This document shows positions 25,467 to 33,427 of a stretch of DNA of 64,000 bases, one piece after another; positions within the stretch are counted from its first letter, which is position 1; every line of letters starts with the position of its first letter. The position numbers and the translations under genes are program-made. The notes beneath the pieces were generated by a model. That model saw only the letters and a list, made by a program, of their open reading frames with translations. It was not told the DNA's origin and searched no databases. Source of the DNA: Tateyamaria omphalii (GTDB taxonomy: Bacteria; Pseudomonadota; Alphaproteobacteria; Rhodobacterales; Rhodobacteraceae); NCBI RefSeq assembly GCF_019802125.1, contig NZ_JAHVHT010000009.1:1-64000 (forward strand). Reading direction: 5' to 3'.

Positions 25467-26455
25467 CGCAACCTGCACATCTCACCCGCCGTTTCTTTCT
25501 TCAGACCAGTGCTGCCGCAGGCATGGCCACCGCTGCCGCAGGCGTGCCTGCATTTGCGGCCACGTCCGTGAATTTCCAATTGTCCTGGCTGCATTCGGTG
25601 CAGTTCGGTGGCAGCTACATTGCTGCCAGCAAGGGGTATTGGAGCGACCTTGGTCTCGATGTCTCGCTGAGCCAGGGTGGCCCGAATGCGCCTGTGGAAC
25701 CGCCCGTGGTGTCGGGGACGGCGCTCGTCGGGATTTCCGCGGCTGACTATACCGCTGCCGCCGTGGCGCAGGGCGCGCCGTTCAAGATCATTGCCGTGGC
25801 GATGCAGAAGAACCCCTTTGCCATCGCGTCGCTGGCAGGCAATCCGGTGAACACGCCCGCGGACCTCATTGGCAAGCGTATCGGGATGGCAGTTGCGAAC
25901 ACGCCGGTGCTGCAGGCGCTGTGCACGCTGAATGACATCGACATCAACGATATTGACATCGTGCCGACGCAATACGATCCCGCCCCGCTTGTCAGCGGTC
26001 AGGTCGACTGTCTTTTGTGTTGGGAGACCGACCTGCCGGTTGCCATGACCGTGCAGGGTGTCGACAACACAACGATGCTGATGGCCGATCACGGCTATGC
26101 CTTGCATTCCCAGACCTACATCGCCACCGAAGATGCGCTTGCCAATCGGCGCGCCGATCTGGTGGCCTTGCTGAAGGGCGAAGTGATGGGCTGGAACGAT
26201 TACTTAGCGGACACCGATGCCGCCGCTGCCCTCGCGGTCGAGATGTTTCCCGATGCGGGGCTCGATCTTGAGGCGCAGAAGCTGCAGGCCGCGCGGCAGG
26301 TGCCGTTGATGTTCAGCGATCTCACGGCAGAGAACGGGTTTGGCTGGTTCACCGACGAAACGGTGGCCTCCAACATCGAAACGCTTGCCCTGCTGGGGCA
26401 GGATGTGTCGGCGGATCTGTGGGACCGGTCCCTGCTTGAAGAGGTGCATGGCTGA
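25463..26455 (+). CDS. NMT1/SsuA-type ABC transporter substrate-binding protein
   Basis: This periplasmic binding protein (330 aa) has a twin-arginine signal (LTRRFFLQTSAAAG, cleavage near AFA-A). The mature domain begins FQLSWLHSVQFGGSYIAASKGYW, the classic opening of NMT1/THI5 proteins (LxWxxxxQFAGxYxAxxxGYY), which bind pyrimidines, thiamine precursors, sulfonates or similar small molecules. It overlaps the flippase-like gene by ATGA, which is odd for a transporter gene and argues that both act together. It feeds the ATPase and fused permease downstream. Ligand unknown. Confidence 0.88.
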   Translation: MTQPAHLTRRFFLQTSAAAGMATAAAGVPAFAATSVNFQLSWLHSVQFGGSYIAASKGYWSDLGLDVSLSQGGPNAPVEPPVVSGTALVGISAADYTAAAVAQGAPFKIIAVAMQKNPFAIASLAGNPVNTPADLIGKRIGMAVANTPVLQALCTLNDIDINDIDIVPTQYDPAPLVSGQVDCLLCWETDLPVAMTVQGVDNTTMLMADHGYALHSQTYIATEDALANRRADLVALLKGEVMGWNDYLADTDAAAALAVEMFPDAGLDLEAQKLQAARQVPLMFSDLTAENGFGWFTDETVASNIETLALLGQDVSADLWDRSLLEEVHG

Positions 26456-26479
26456 GCCACCTGCGAGGTTTGCCCGGAC

Positions 26480-27223
26480 ATGGCCAGCGTCGACATAGAG
26501 TGCAGTGACGCCAGCAAGCGCTTTGGCGCGACGGAGGTCGTCGCACCCTTGTCGATCGCGCTGAAGGCCGGGCAGACGACAGCACTTGTCGGGCCCTCGG
26601 GCTGCGGAAAGTCGACGATCCTGCGCATGATTGCGGGGCTGGAGGACCCGGACACCGGCACCGTCATGCTCGGGTCCGAACCGCCTCGGGCCGTGGCGCG
26701 GCGTGGCGGTCTGGCGATGGCGTTTCAGGATCCTTCGCTGCTGCCGTGGCGCAGCGTGCGCGCCAATATCGCCTTGGGTGCGGAGCTGGCCCGCAAACCG
26801 GCCAAGGATGTCGATGCGCTGATAGAGCTTGTCGGGCTGGGCGGGTTTGCCGGACACCGGCCTGCGGAACTGTCGGGTGGTATGCGGCAGCGGGCGGCGA
26901 TTGCACGCAGCCTGATCTCGGCCCCTGATGTGCTGTTGCTGGATGAACCCTTTGGCGCGGTCGATGCCATGACGCGCCGACGTTTGAACACCGAGCTTCC
27001 GCCCCTGTGGCGGTCGCGCGGGGCGACGGTTGTCCTGATCACCCACTCCGTCCAGGAAGCGGTGCTTCTGTCTGACCGTGTCTTGGTACTGTCCCCGCGG
27101 CCCGCCTGTATCGTGGCCGACATCGCCGTCGATCTGACGGGTCCGCGCGATGCGCACTTGCTGGAGACGACCGAAGCGCTTGCATTGTCGCGCGAGGTGC
27201 TTTCGGCGCTGGAGGGTGTGTGA
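26480..27223 (+). CDS. ABC transporter ATPase (SsuB/TauB type)
   Basis: This 247-aa importer ATPase carries Walker A GPSGCGKST, Q-loop AFQDPSLLPW, signature LSGGMRQRAAIARSL, Walker B LLLDEPFGAVD and the switch histidine in LITHSVQEA. The Q-loop wording is typical of the nitrate/taurine/sulfonate class, which matches the substrate-binding protein. It begins 24 bases after the previous gene, the only real gap in the operon, and touches the permease gene at its stop. Confidence 0.92.
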   Translation: MASVDIECSDASKRFGATEVVAPLSIALKAGQTTALVGPSGCGKSTILRMIAGLEDPDTGTVMLGSEPPRAVARRGGLAMAFQDPSLLPWRSVRANIALGAELARKPAKDVDALIELVGLGGFAGHRPAELSGGMRQRAAIARSLISAPDVLLLDEPFGAVDAMTRRRLNTELPPLWRSRGATVVLITHSVQEAVLLSDRVLVLSPRPACIVADIAVDLTGPRDAHLLETTEALALSREVLSALEGV

Positions 27224-28755
27224 TGGCAGCCCTGCGTGCGCTTGGGTGGGGCCTGTTCTTTCTCGCGATTTGGGAACTTCTGGCGCGCGTCAGTGCTCAG
27301 GACGTGCTGCTGAGTGGTCCATCGGACATCGCCGTTCATATCAGCGGGAACGTTGGGCTTCTGGCGCGTGCGACACTCGAAACCTCGATCAACGCGATGT
27401 GGGGATTTGTTTGGGGCAACCTAGGCGCAGTGCTTTTGGGCGCTGTCATCATGCTGGTACCGCGCAGCGAGCGGACGCTGTTGGCGCTTGCCTTGCTGGT
27501 GTTCTGCGTGCCTTTGATTGCGAGTGGCCCGATCTTGCGGGTGCTGTTCGGAACCGGCACCGGGCCGCAGGTAACGCTGGGGGCGCTGGCTGTCTACTAC
27601 ACCACCTTGCTGACATTTCTGATCGGGCTGCGGTCGGTGTCGCAGAACTGGACCGACCTGATGCGCATCTACGGGCGAGGGGCGCTGTCCACGCTGATAC
27701 GTGTGCGTGCGCGGGCCAGTCTGCCGTATCTGTTTGTTGGCCTGCAGATCAGTGCACCAGCCGCCTTCCTTGGCGCGATGATCGGTGAGTTCACGGGGGC
27801 GGAACGGGGGCTGGGTGTTCTGACGTTGCGCGCCATGCGCGGGTTGGACACCGACGCGACATGGACTCTGGCGCTGGTTGCCGCCCTGATCGCGATGGCT
27901 GCCTATACAGTGCTTGGATGGCTTGGTCAGCGCGTCGTTGGCTACCGGCCGGTCGTTCTGTTGTCCGCACCGGCGTCATCCGGGCCAAGGACGCCGTGGG
28001 CCGCCCTTGCCGAGATCGGGTTCATCGTGTTCCTGGTCCTGATCCTGTGGCAAGCATCGATGGACGTGTTCGAGCTGAACCGCTTCTTTGCAAAACGGCC
28101 CGGCGATGTCTGGACCTTCGTGATGGAGCCGCAAAACCGAAGCACCCTGTTGTCTGCGTTGGGCGAGACATTGGCGTTTGCGGCGCCGGGCTATGTGGCC
28201 GGTTTGGCGTTGGGTGCCGGGCTTGCGGTCCTTCTGGTTCTGTCGCCGCGCCTGAGCACGGCGGCCATGCCCGTGGCCGTGGCGCTGCGTGCCGTGCCCA
28301 TCATAACCACGGCGCCTCTTCTCGTGCTCGCATTCGGGCGCGGGCTGGTCGGGACCATGGTGGTTGTCGCGGTGATGATCTTTTTCCCGACATTTGTTGC
28401 CTGTCAGCAGGGTCTGCGTCAGACGCCTGGCCAGATTGTGGACGTCTTCAGAAGCTACGGCGCCGGGCGTTGGCATGTGCTGCGCGCCGCGCAGGTCCCG
28501 GCAATGCTCCCTGCTTTCTTCGCCTCGGCGCGTATGGCGGTTCCCGCAGCGCTGCTTGCGGTCACGACGGTGGAGTGGCTTGCCACGGGCAAGGGGATTG
28601 GCGTCTTGATGGCCATGACGGCCAGCACATCGAACTACAATATGCTTTGGTCCTGCGTGGTCGTCCTCGCCATAGTTGCAACAGCGGTCTATGGGATTGT
28701 TGCCGGGATCGAGCGTGCGGTTCTTCGCATCTATGCAAGCGAGCAGGTGACATGA
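27223..28755 (+). CDS. Fused tandem ABC permease (two transmembrane domains)
   Basis: This protein has 510 aa, twice the usual size of SsuC/TauC permeases, because two permease domains are joined. Each has its own ATPase-coupling loop: RIYGRGALSTLIRVRARASL near residues 147-166 and DVFRSYGAGRWHVLRAAQVP near 406-425. The halves have diverged, so the transporter has an asymmetric membrane unit in one chain. ATG 27223 shares its first base area with the previous stop (TGATG); a GTG at 27220 is the alternative. It overlaps the glycosyltransferase gene by ATGA. Confidence 0.87.
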   Translation: MAALRALGWGLFFLAIWELLARVSAQDVLLSGPSDIAVHISGNVGLLARATLETSINAMWGFVWGNLGAVLLGAVIMLVPRSERTLLALALLVFCVPLIASGPILRVLFGTGTGPQVTLGALAVYYTTLLTFLIGLRSVSQNWTDLMRIYGRGALSTLIRVRARASLPYLFVGLQISAPAAFLGAMIGEFTGAERGLGVLTLRAMRGLDTDATWTLALVAALIAMAAYTVLGWLGQRVVGYRPVVLLSAPASSGPRTPWAALAEIGFIVFLVLILWQASMDVFELNRFFAKRPGDVWTFVMEPQNRSTLLSALGETLAFAAPGYVAGLALGAGLAVLLVLSPRLSTAAMPVAVALRAVPIITTAPLLVLAFGRGLVGTMVVVAVMIFFPTFVACQQGLRQTPGQIVDVFRSYGAGRWHVLRAAQVPAMLPAFFASARMAVPAALLAVTTVEWLATGKGIGVLMAMTASTSNYNMLWSCVVVLAIVATAVYGIVAGIERAVLRIYASEQVT

Positions 28756-29822
28756 TCAGAGCCGTTTTTGCGATACCCGGGGACAAGGATCGCCGCACAG
28801 GTGGTTTCATCTATGAGGCGCGCATTCTGGCAGAGCTGAACGCGCTGGGATGTGATACGGCGCATCTGCAACTGCCGGACAGCTTTCCCGATCCAACCCC
28901 GATTGACATGCACGCGGCCCTTGATGCGCTGAAGGCCGTTCCGGGGGACGTGCCGATCATACTGGATGGCCTGGTCTTTGGCGCAATTGATCCTGCGGGT
29001 CTCGCCCAAGTTGCTGCGCCCGTGATTGCGATGGTTCATCATCCTCTTGGTCTTGAAACGGGTCTGTCCAAGGCACGTGCCGACTTCCTGCTCCAAAACG
29101 AGGCAGAGGCGCTGCGTCACACCGACCATGTCATCGTGCCAAGCCCTGAAACGGCACGTGTCCTGTGCCGTGATCTGGGTGCTGATCCGGAGAGGATCAC
29201 GGTGGCGCTGCCAGGATTTGACAGGCCCACTGTCAACCGTGCTCCGATTTACCCTCCACTCATCCTGTCCGTCGGATTGCTTGCGCCGCGCAAGGGGCAC
29301 GATCTGTTGTTGTCGGCACTTGGGCAACTGCGAGATTTGAGCTGGCAGGCGGATATCGTGGGCAAGACACACGACCCGGAATACGCTGCCTCACTTCACG
29401 ATCAGACGGCAGCCTTGCGCATCGAAGATCGCGTTTCGTTTTCGGGTGAAGTGGAGCAAGCGGGACTTGCGGCCCGTTTCAATGCCGCGACTGTTTTCGC
29501 GCTCGCCACGCGCTACGAAGGCTATGGCATGGTCCTGAGCGAGGCCATGCAATACGGCCTGCCGGTCGTGTCGTGCAACGTCGGAGCCGTTCCGGAAACC
29601 GTTGGTGCGGCGGCCATGCTGGTCCCGCCCGAAGATCCTGCAACGCTTGCAACTGCATTGCGCCAGATCATTCAAGACCGGTCGAAAGCCAAGGAGTTGT
29701 CCGAGTTGTCAGTGAGCAAAGCTGCTACGCTTCCCCGATGGGAGGAGACTGCGGAGATATTTGTTTCGGTGATCAACCGTCTTGGTACGGACAATGCGTC
29801 GGAACGCTCGGGGTTTTCATGA
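28752..29822 (+). CDS. GT4-family glycosyltransferase
   Basis: This 356-aa cytoplasmic enzyme has the GT-B fold of family 4 retaining transferases. The C-terminal nucleotide-sugar domain shows LILSVGLLAPRKGHDLLLSA, ALATRYEGYGMVLSEAMQYG (the E-x7-E motif) and PVVSCNVGAVPETVG. The N-terminal half, with FAIPGDKDRRTGGFIYEARI, is the acceptor domain. It is the last gene of the seven-gene operon and overlaps the permease by ATGA, so it is translated together with a transporter. Donor and acceptor are unknown; a lipid acceptor made by the upstream enzymes is a reasonable guess. Confidence 0.85.
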   Translation: MIRAVFAIPGDKDRRTGGFIYEARILAELNALGCDTAHLQLPDSFPDPTPIDMHAALDALKAVPGDVPIILDGLVFGAIDPAGLAQVAAPVIAMVHHPLGLETGLSKARADFLLQNEAEALRHTDHVIVPSPETARVLCRDLGADPERITVALPGFDRPTVNRAPIYPPLILSVGLLAPRKGHDLLLSALGQLRDLSWQADIVGKTHDPEYAASLHDQTAALRIEDRVSFSGEVEQAGLAARFNAATVFALATRYEGYGMVLSEAMQYGLPVVSCNVGAVPETVGAAAMLVPPEDPATLATALRQIIQDRSKAKELSELSVSKAATLPRWEETAEIFVSVINRLGTDNASERSGFS

Positions 29823-29862
29823 ACCTCTCGCGTATGGCTTTGCCGATAATCCGAGTTATGTT

Positions 29863-30279
29863 TTATTCCGGTTCTGCGCCGATGGCTGCAAGGGCCGCGT
29901 GGGCGACATCCTTGTCCTGTTCCGCGGTACCTGATCCAACGCCAATGCCGCCGACACATGTGCCATCGACAAGGATCGGCAGCCCGCCGCCCAGCCGTGT
30001 GACCGCATTGTCGGTCGCGGCCGCAATGGCGGGTCCGACTGCTTCGGGGATGGCGTCACTTGGTGCGCGAATGGAGGCGGCGGTGCGGGCCTTGGTCTCT
30101 GCGCTTTTCAGGCTGAGGTATTTTGCCCCTGTCATGCGAATCTGACCAAGGGCGACGCCGCTGGCATCGACAATCACGATGCACTGCGGCTGGCCCATCT
30201 CTTCGGCCTTTGCAATCCCCGCCTGCAGCATGGCCATGACGGCCCCGTGTGTCAGGACAAGTGACTTTTCGACATGCAT
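29863..30279 (-). CDS. GlcG/HbpS-like protein
   Basis: This 138-aa small protein belongs to the GlcG/HbpS family (often found with glycolate, haem or sugar catabolism genes). Conserved parts are CIVIVDASGVALGQIRM, SAETKARTAASIRAPS and GGGLPILVDGTCVGGIGVGS. I chose ATG 30279 (MHVEKSL) because AAGGATGGAAG lies in front of it; a second ATG at 30288 is possible. A far longer open frame upstream runs antisense through gnd and is not real. It is divergent from gnd and shares the operator at 30303-30316, which places it in the sugar-acid regulon. Its biochemical role is uncertain. Confidence 0.82.
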   Translation of the reverse strand: MHVEKSLVLTHGAVMAMLQAGIAKAEEMGQPQCIVIVDASGVALGQIRMTGAKYLSLKSAETKARTAASIRAPSDAIPEAVGPAIAAATDNAVTRLGGGLPILVDGTCVGGIGVGSGTAEQDKDVAHAALAAIGAEPE

Positions 30280-30302
30280 GGCTTCCATCCTTTCGCCCTG
30301 TT

Positions 30303-30316
30303 TGTTATCGGTAACA
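30303..30316. promoter_or_regulatory. LacI/GntR-type operator between the GlcG-like gene and gnd
   Basis: TGTTATCGGTAACA is a 14-base near-perfect palindrome located 30 bases before the gnd start. It matches the operator of the idonate/gluconate genes (TGTTATCGATAACA at 53376-53389) at 13 of 14 bases, so the same LacI-family protein, probably the one encoded at 49856-50860, can be expected to bind both. Confidence 0.7.
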
Positions 30317-30345
30317 TAACAGCAGCTCCGGAAAGAGGAAAGCAT

Positions 30346-31764
30346 ATGTCTGCAGCAGAAATCGGTGTGATCGGGTTGGGGACGATGGGGGCGATGCTGG
30401 CGCTCAACATCGCGGACAACGGGTTCACGGTGGCGGTTCACAACCGTACGGCCTCGCGTATTCCGGAGTTCATGGACAAGGCGGGCGATCTGGCCGAGCG
30501 GATCACCGGCCATGCGGAACTTGAAGACTTCGTGAAAGGTCTGGCTACCCCCCGCAACATCATCCTGATGGTACCGGCGGGTGATACCGTCGATGCACAG
30601 ATCGAACAGTTGCGCTCGCTTTTGGACGCGGATGACATGATTATCGACGCGGGCAACGCGAATTTCCACGACAGCGAGCGAAGGGCGAAAGAAGCGGAAG
30701 CTGCCGGGGTTCCATTTCTGGGCATCGGCGTGTCGGGAGGGGCCGAGGGTGCCCGCTTTGGCCCGTCCATCATGGGCGGTGGCACACCGGACGCATGGGA
30801 CCGGGTGGCCCACATCCTGAAAGCCATTTCTGCCAAGTACGAGGGCCAGCCCTGTGCTACCTATATGGGTGCGGGTGGGGCCGGGCATTTCGTGAAGACC
30901 GTGCACAACGGGATCGAATATGCCGATATGCAACTCATTGCCGAAGCCTATGGCGTGATGCGCGACGGAATGGGCATGGATGCCGCTGCCTGTGGGGCGG
31001 TGTTCGACCGTTGGAACGAGGGATTGTTGCAGAGCTACCTCATTGAGATTTCTGGCAAGGTTTCCGCCGCGATGGATTCGGAGACGGGCAACCCGATGCT
31101 CGACATGATCCTCGACCGTGCCGGTCAGAAAGGCACCGGGCGTTGGACCGTCATCGAAAGCCAGATGCTGGGCGCGCCTGTGCCGGTGATCGAGGCTGCA
31201 GTTGTAGCGCGGAACTTGTCGGCGCAGCGCGATCTGCGTCTGGCGGGGGCCGAGGCATTCGGTCCGACAGGTGGCGCGATGGCCGACGGCACGCTCAGCT
31301 TCGACGATCTGGAACAGGCCCTGATCGCGGGCAAGGTGCTGTGTTACGCGCAGGGCTTTGAGTTGCTGACCAAGGCCAGTGCGGACTACGGTTGGGATCT
31401 GCCGATGGCCGAGATTGCCGAGGTCTGGCGTGAGGGGTGCATCATCCGATCCGCGATGCTGAACGACATGGCTTCCGCCCTGACGGACGCGCCCGAACGG
31501 AACCTGGCCTTGGCTCCCTATTTCGCAGACATTCTGCGCAAGAACATGACCGGTTTGCGCAAGGTGGCTGTGGTGGCAATGGGTGCGGGTCAGCCCGTGC
31601 CTGCGCTGGCGGCCGCGCTCAATTACTTCGACACGCTGACCAGCGCGCGGACCACGGCGAACATGCTCCAGGCGCAGCGCGATTATTTTGGTGCGCACAG
31701 CTTTGAGCGCACCGACAAAGATGGTGCGCATCACGGGCCTTGGCTGGATCAGCACATGCAGTGA
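30346..31764 (+). CDS. gnd: 6-phosphogluconate dehydrogenase, decarboxylating
   Basis: This oxidative pentose-phosphate enzyme (472 aa, full length) converts 6-phosphogluconate to ribulose 5-phosphate, CO2 and NAD(P)H. The N-terminal Rossmann motif is VIGLGTMG; the substrate region has GIGVSGGAEGARFGPSIM; the catalytic stretch KTVHNGIEYADMQL holds the Lys and Glu used in catalysis. The start ATG at 30346 is preceded by AGAGGAAAG. Its operator is shared with the gluconate/idonate genes, so it probably serves to burn gluconate rather than act in housekeeping only. Confidence 0.95.
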   Translation: MSAAEIGVIGLGTMGAMLALNIADNGFTVAVHNRTASRIPEFMDKAGDLAERITGHAELEDFVKGLATPRNIILMVPAGDTVDAQIEQLRSLLDADDMIIDAGNANFHDSERRAKEAEAAGVPFLGIGVSGGAEGARFGPSIMGGGTPDAWDRVAHILKAISAKYEGQPCATYMGAGGAGHFVKTVHNGIEYADMQLIAEAYGVMRDGMGMDAAACGAVFDRWNEGLLQSYLIEISGKVSAAMDSETGNPMLDMILDRAGQKGTGRWTVIESQMLGAPVPVIEAAVVARNLSAQRDLRLAGAEAFGPTGGAMADGTLSFDDLEQALIAGKVLCYAQGFELLTKASADYGWDLPMAEIAEVWREGCIIRSAMLNDMASALTDAPERNLALAPYFADILRKNMTGLRKVAVVAMGAGQPVPALAAALNYFDTLTSARTTANMLQAQRDYFGAHSFERTDKDGAHHGPWLDQHMQ

Positions 31765-31773
31765 ACGCGTGCA

Positions 31774-31792
31774 GTGCGCCGTGAAGGCGCAC
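31774..31792. repeat. Palindromic unit between convergent gnd and gluconolactonase-like genes
   Basis: GTGCGCC-GTGAA-GGCGCAC forms a 7-bp stem with a five-base loop, followed by CCTACACT and no T-run. It occupies most of the 36-base convergent gap. Short palindromes of this sort often occur as dispersed copies in Rhodobacteraceae genomes, but only one copy lies in this window. Confidence 0.45.
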
Positions 31793-31800
31793 CCTACACT

Positions 31801-32724
31801 TCAGACCGGTGAGACGCCGTTCACGTTGAGGAACACGGAATAGAGTGAGGTTGTCCCGGCAATAAAGAGCCGGTTCAGCTTCTCCCCTCCGAAGCAGACA
31901 TTTCCGACCAGTTCGGGGATGTGCACCTTGCCGATCAGAACACCGTCGCTGTTGATGCAGTGCACGCCGTCTGCGGCAGAGCTCCAGATCCGGCCATGGG
32001 TGTCGAGGCGGAAGCCGTCGAACAGCCCTTCGGTGCAGGTGGCGAAGACCTCGCCGCCGGATAGTGTGCCGTCCGTGTTCACAGTATGGCGGCGGATATG
32101 TTTGGGACCGTCTGCGTCATGGGTGATCCCGGTGTCAGCGATGTAGAGCAGGCTTTCATCCGGGGAGAAGGCGAGGCCGTTGGGTTTGACGTAGTCGTCG
32201 GCAGCGATGCTGATCTCGCCCGACGGATCGACGCGGTAGACATGGCAGGCGCCGATTTCGCTTTCTGCTCTGTCCCCTTCGTAGTCCATGAGGATGCCGT
32301 AGCTGGGGTCGGTGAACCATACCGAGCCGTCTGATTTGACCACAACGTCGTTGGGGGAGTTCAGCCGTTTGCCCTCGTAGTTGTCAGCGATGACGGTGAT
32401 GGAGCCGTCATGTTCGGTGCGCGTCACGCGGCGGGCGAGATGTTCGCAGGACACCAGCCGCCCTTGCCGGTCGACCGTATGGCCGTTCGAGTTGTTTGAC
32501 GGTTGGCGGAAGGTCGAGACGGACCCGTCGGTGTCATCATAGCGCAGGATGCGGTTGTTTGGGATGTCGGACCAGAGCAGGTAGCGCCCGGCGGCGAACC
32601 ACACTGGCCCTTCCGACCAGCGGGCGCCGGTCCAGAGCCGTTCGACGCGGGCGTGGCCCACGAAACACTCTGCAAATTCGGGTTCAATGACTTCGAACCC
32701 GGTCCCTTCGATCACGCCGAACAT
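31801..32724 (-). CDS. SMP-30/gluconolactonase family protein
   Basis: This 307-aa six-bladed beta-propeller lactonase probably opens sugar lactones to sugar acids. The metal-site motifs of the family appear in order: WSEGPVWF (Glu), LNSPNDVVVKSDGSVWFTDP (Asn), and ADDYVKPNGLAFSPDESLLY with FDGFRLDTHGRIW (Asp). No signal peptide is present, so it acts in the cytoplasm. The ATG at 32724 (MFGVIEG) fits the fold better than the one at 32751. It overlaps the preceding gene by 41 bases and is last in the CUT1 operon. Confidence 0.87.
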   Translation of the reverse strand: MFGVIEGTGFEVIEPEFAECFVGHARVERLWTGARWSEGPVWFAAGRYLLWSDIPNNRILRYDDTDGSVSTFRQPSNNSNGHTVDRQGRLVSCEHLARRVTRTEHDGSITVIADNYEGKRLNSPNDVVVKSDGSVWFTDPSYGILMDYEGDRAESEIGACHVYRVDPSGEISIAADDYVKPNGLAFSPDESLLYIADTGITHDADGPKHIRRHTVNTDGTLSGGEVFATCTEGLFDGFRLDTHGRIWSSAADGVHCINSDGVLIGKVHIPELVGNVCFGGEKLNRLFIAGTTSLYSVFLNVNGVSPV

Positions 32725-33427
32725 CGTCTTTTCCTTCTTTTGTCGTGCCAAACCGGCGCACGCCCCAGCCCGGAGGTGGGCCCTGGTTGCCGGGATGGGC
32801 CGGGTCGGTGCCCCAGATTGCCTGATAAGTGTCGATTGCCATGCCGCGTTTCTGCATCAGGGCGAAGGCCACCGCCAACAAACCCCACCATACCGCCAGT
32901 GTCAGCCACATCCAGACCGGACCGTTGGCTTTCCACAAGCCCAACACAATCGTGATGATCGCCAGCAGGATGACACCGTAGCCGATGCCCTTGTGCAGCG
33001 CTTCGAACATGCGCCGCCATGGAGTCATGTCGTAGTGGTGCCCGCGCATCTGCGTGTCTGTTGGTCCGCCTTTTGAGCCACGGAAGACGCCGAGAAGGAC
33101 TTGGGCCGTAGCCCCGGCAAGGACTGCATAGCCGAGCCAGTTGTGCAGGCTCATTGTTCCGAGGTCGCTGGGCAGCACAAGTGCCAGTCCAAAGATCGAC
33201 AGACCCACGACCAGCGACTGACCCATCCAGTGGCTGCGCCACCAAACCTGGTTGTCCACCTCGCGGGGCCAGTCCTGACCTGGCATCACCTTGAAGAACC
33301 GCGCGATCAGCACGGCCACCGGTGCAAGGATGCCCCACGCCAACACCATCGACCGGGCGTGCCACGAGATGGCGAAGCCGACCTCGTGCGCACGGCTTGG
33401 ATCAATGGGGGCGAGGAGCCAGTCCAT
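32684..33427 (-). CDS. Cytochrome b561-like membrane protein
   Basis: This 247-aa protein has about five hydrophobic helices. Histidines recur near helix ends in the pattern of b561 di-haem proteins: ISWHARSMVLAWGI, RSHWMGQSLVVGL, LHNWLGYAVL and ALHKGIGYGVILL. These four would ligate two haems b and allow electron transfer across the inner membrane. The start at 33427 (MDWLLAPID) shares one base with the permease stop (TGATG), and its end overlaps the lactonase gene. A b561 protein inside a sugar importer operon is unusual; I found no partner oxidase domain here. Confidence 0.7.
   Translation of the reverse strand: MDWLLAPIDPSRAHEVGFAISWHARSMVLAWGILAPVAVLIARFFKVMPGQDWPREVDNQVWWRSHWMGQSLVVGLSIFGLALVLPSDLGTMSLHNWLGYAVLAGATAQVLLGVFRGSKGGPTDTQMRGHHYDMTPWRRMFEALHKGIGYGVILLAIITIVLGLWKANGPVWMWLTLAVWWGLLAVAFALMQKRGMAIDTYQAIWGTDPAHPGNQGPPPGWGVRRFGTTKEGKDDVRRDRRDRVRSH

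Noticed and set aside
30289-31755. N-terminal extension of the GlcG-like frame, running antisense through gnd
   Set aside because: Only the last 138 codons match a family; the rest mirrors gnd and crosses the shared operator.
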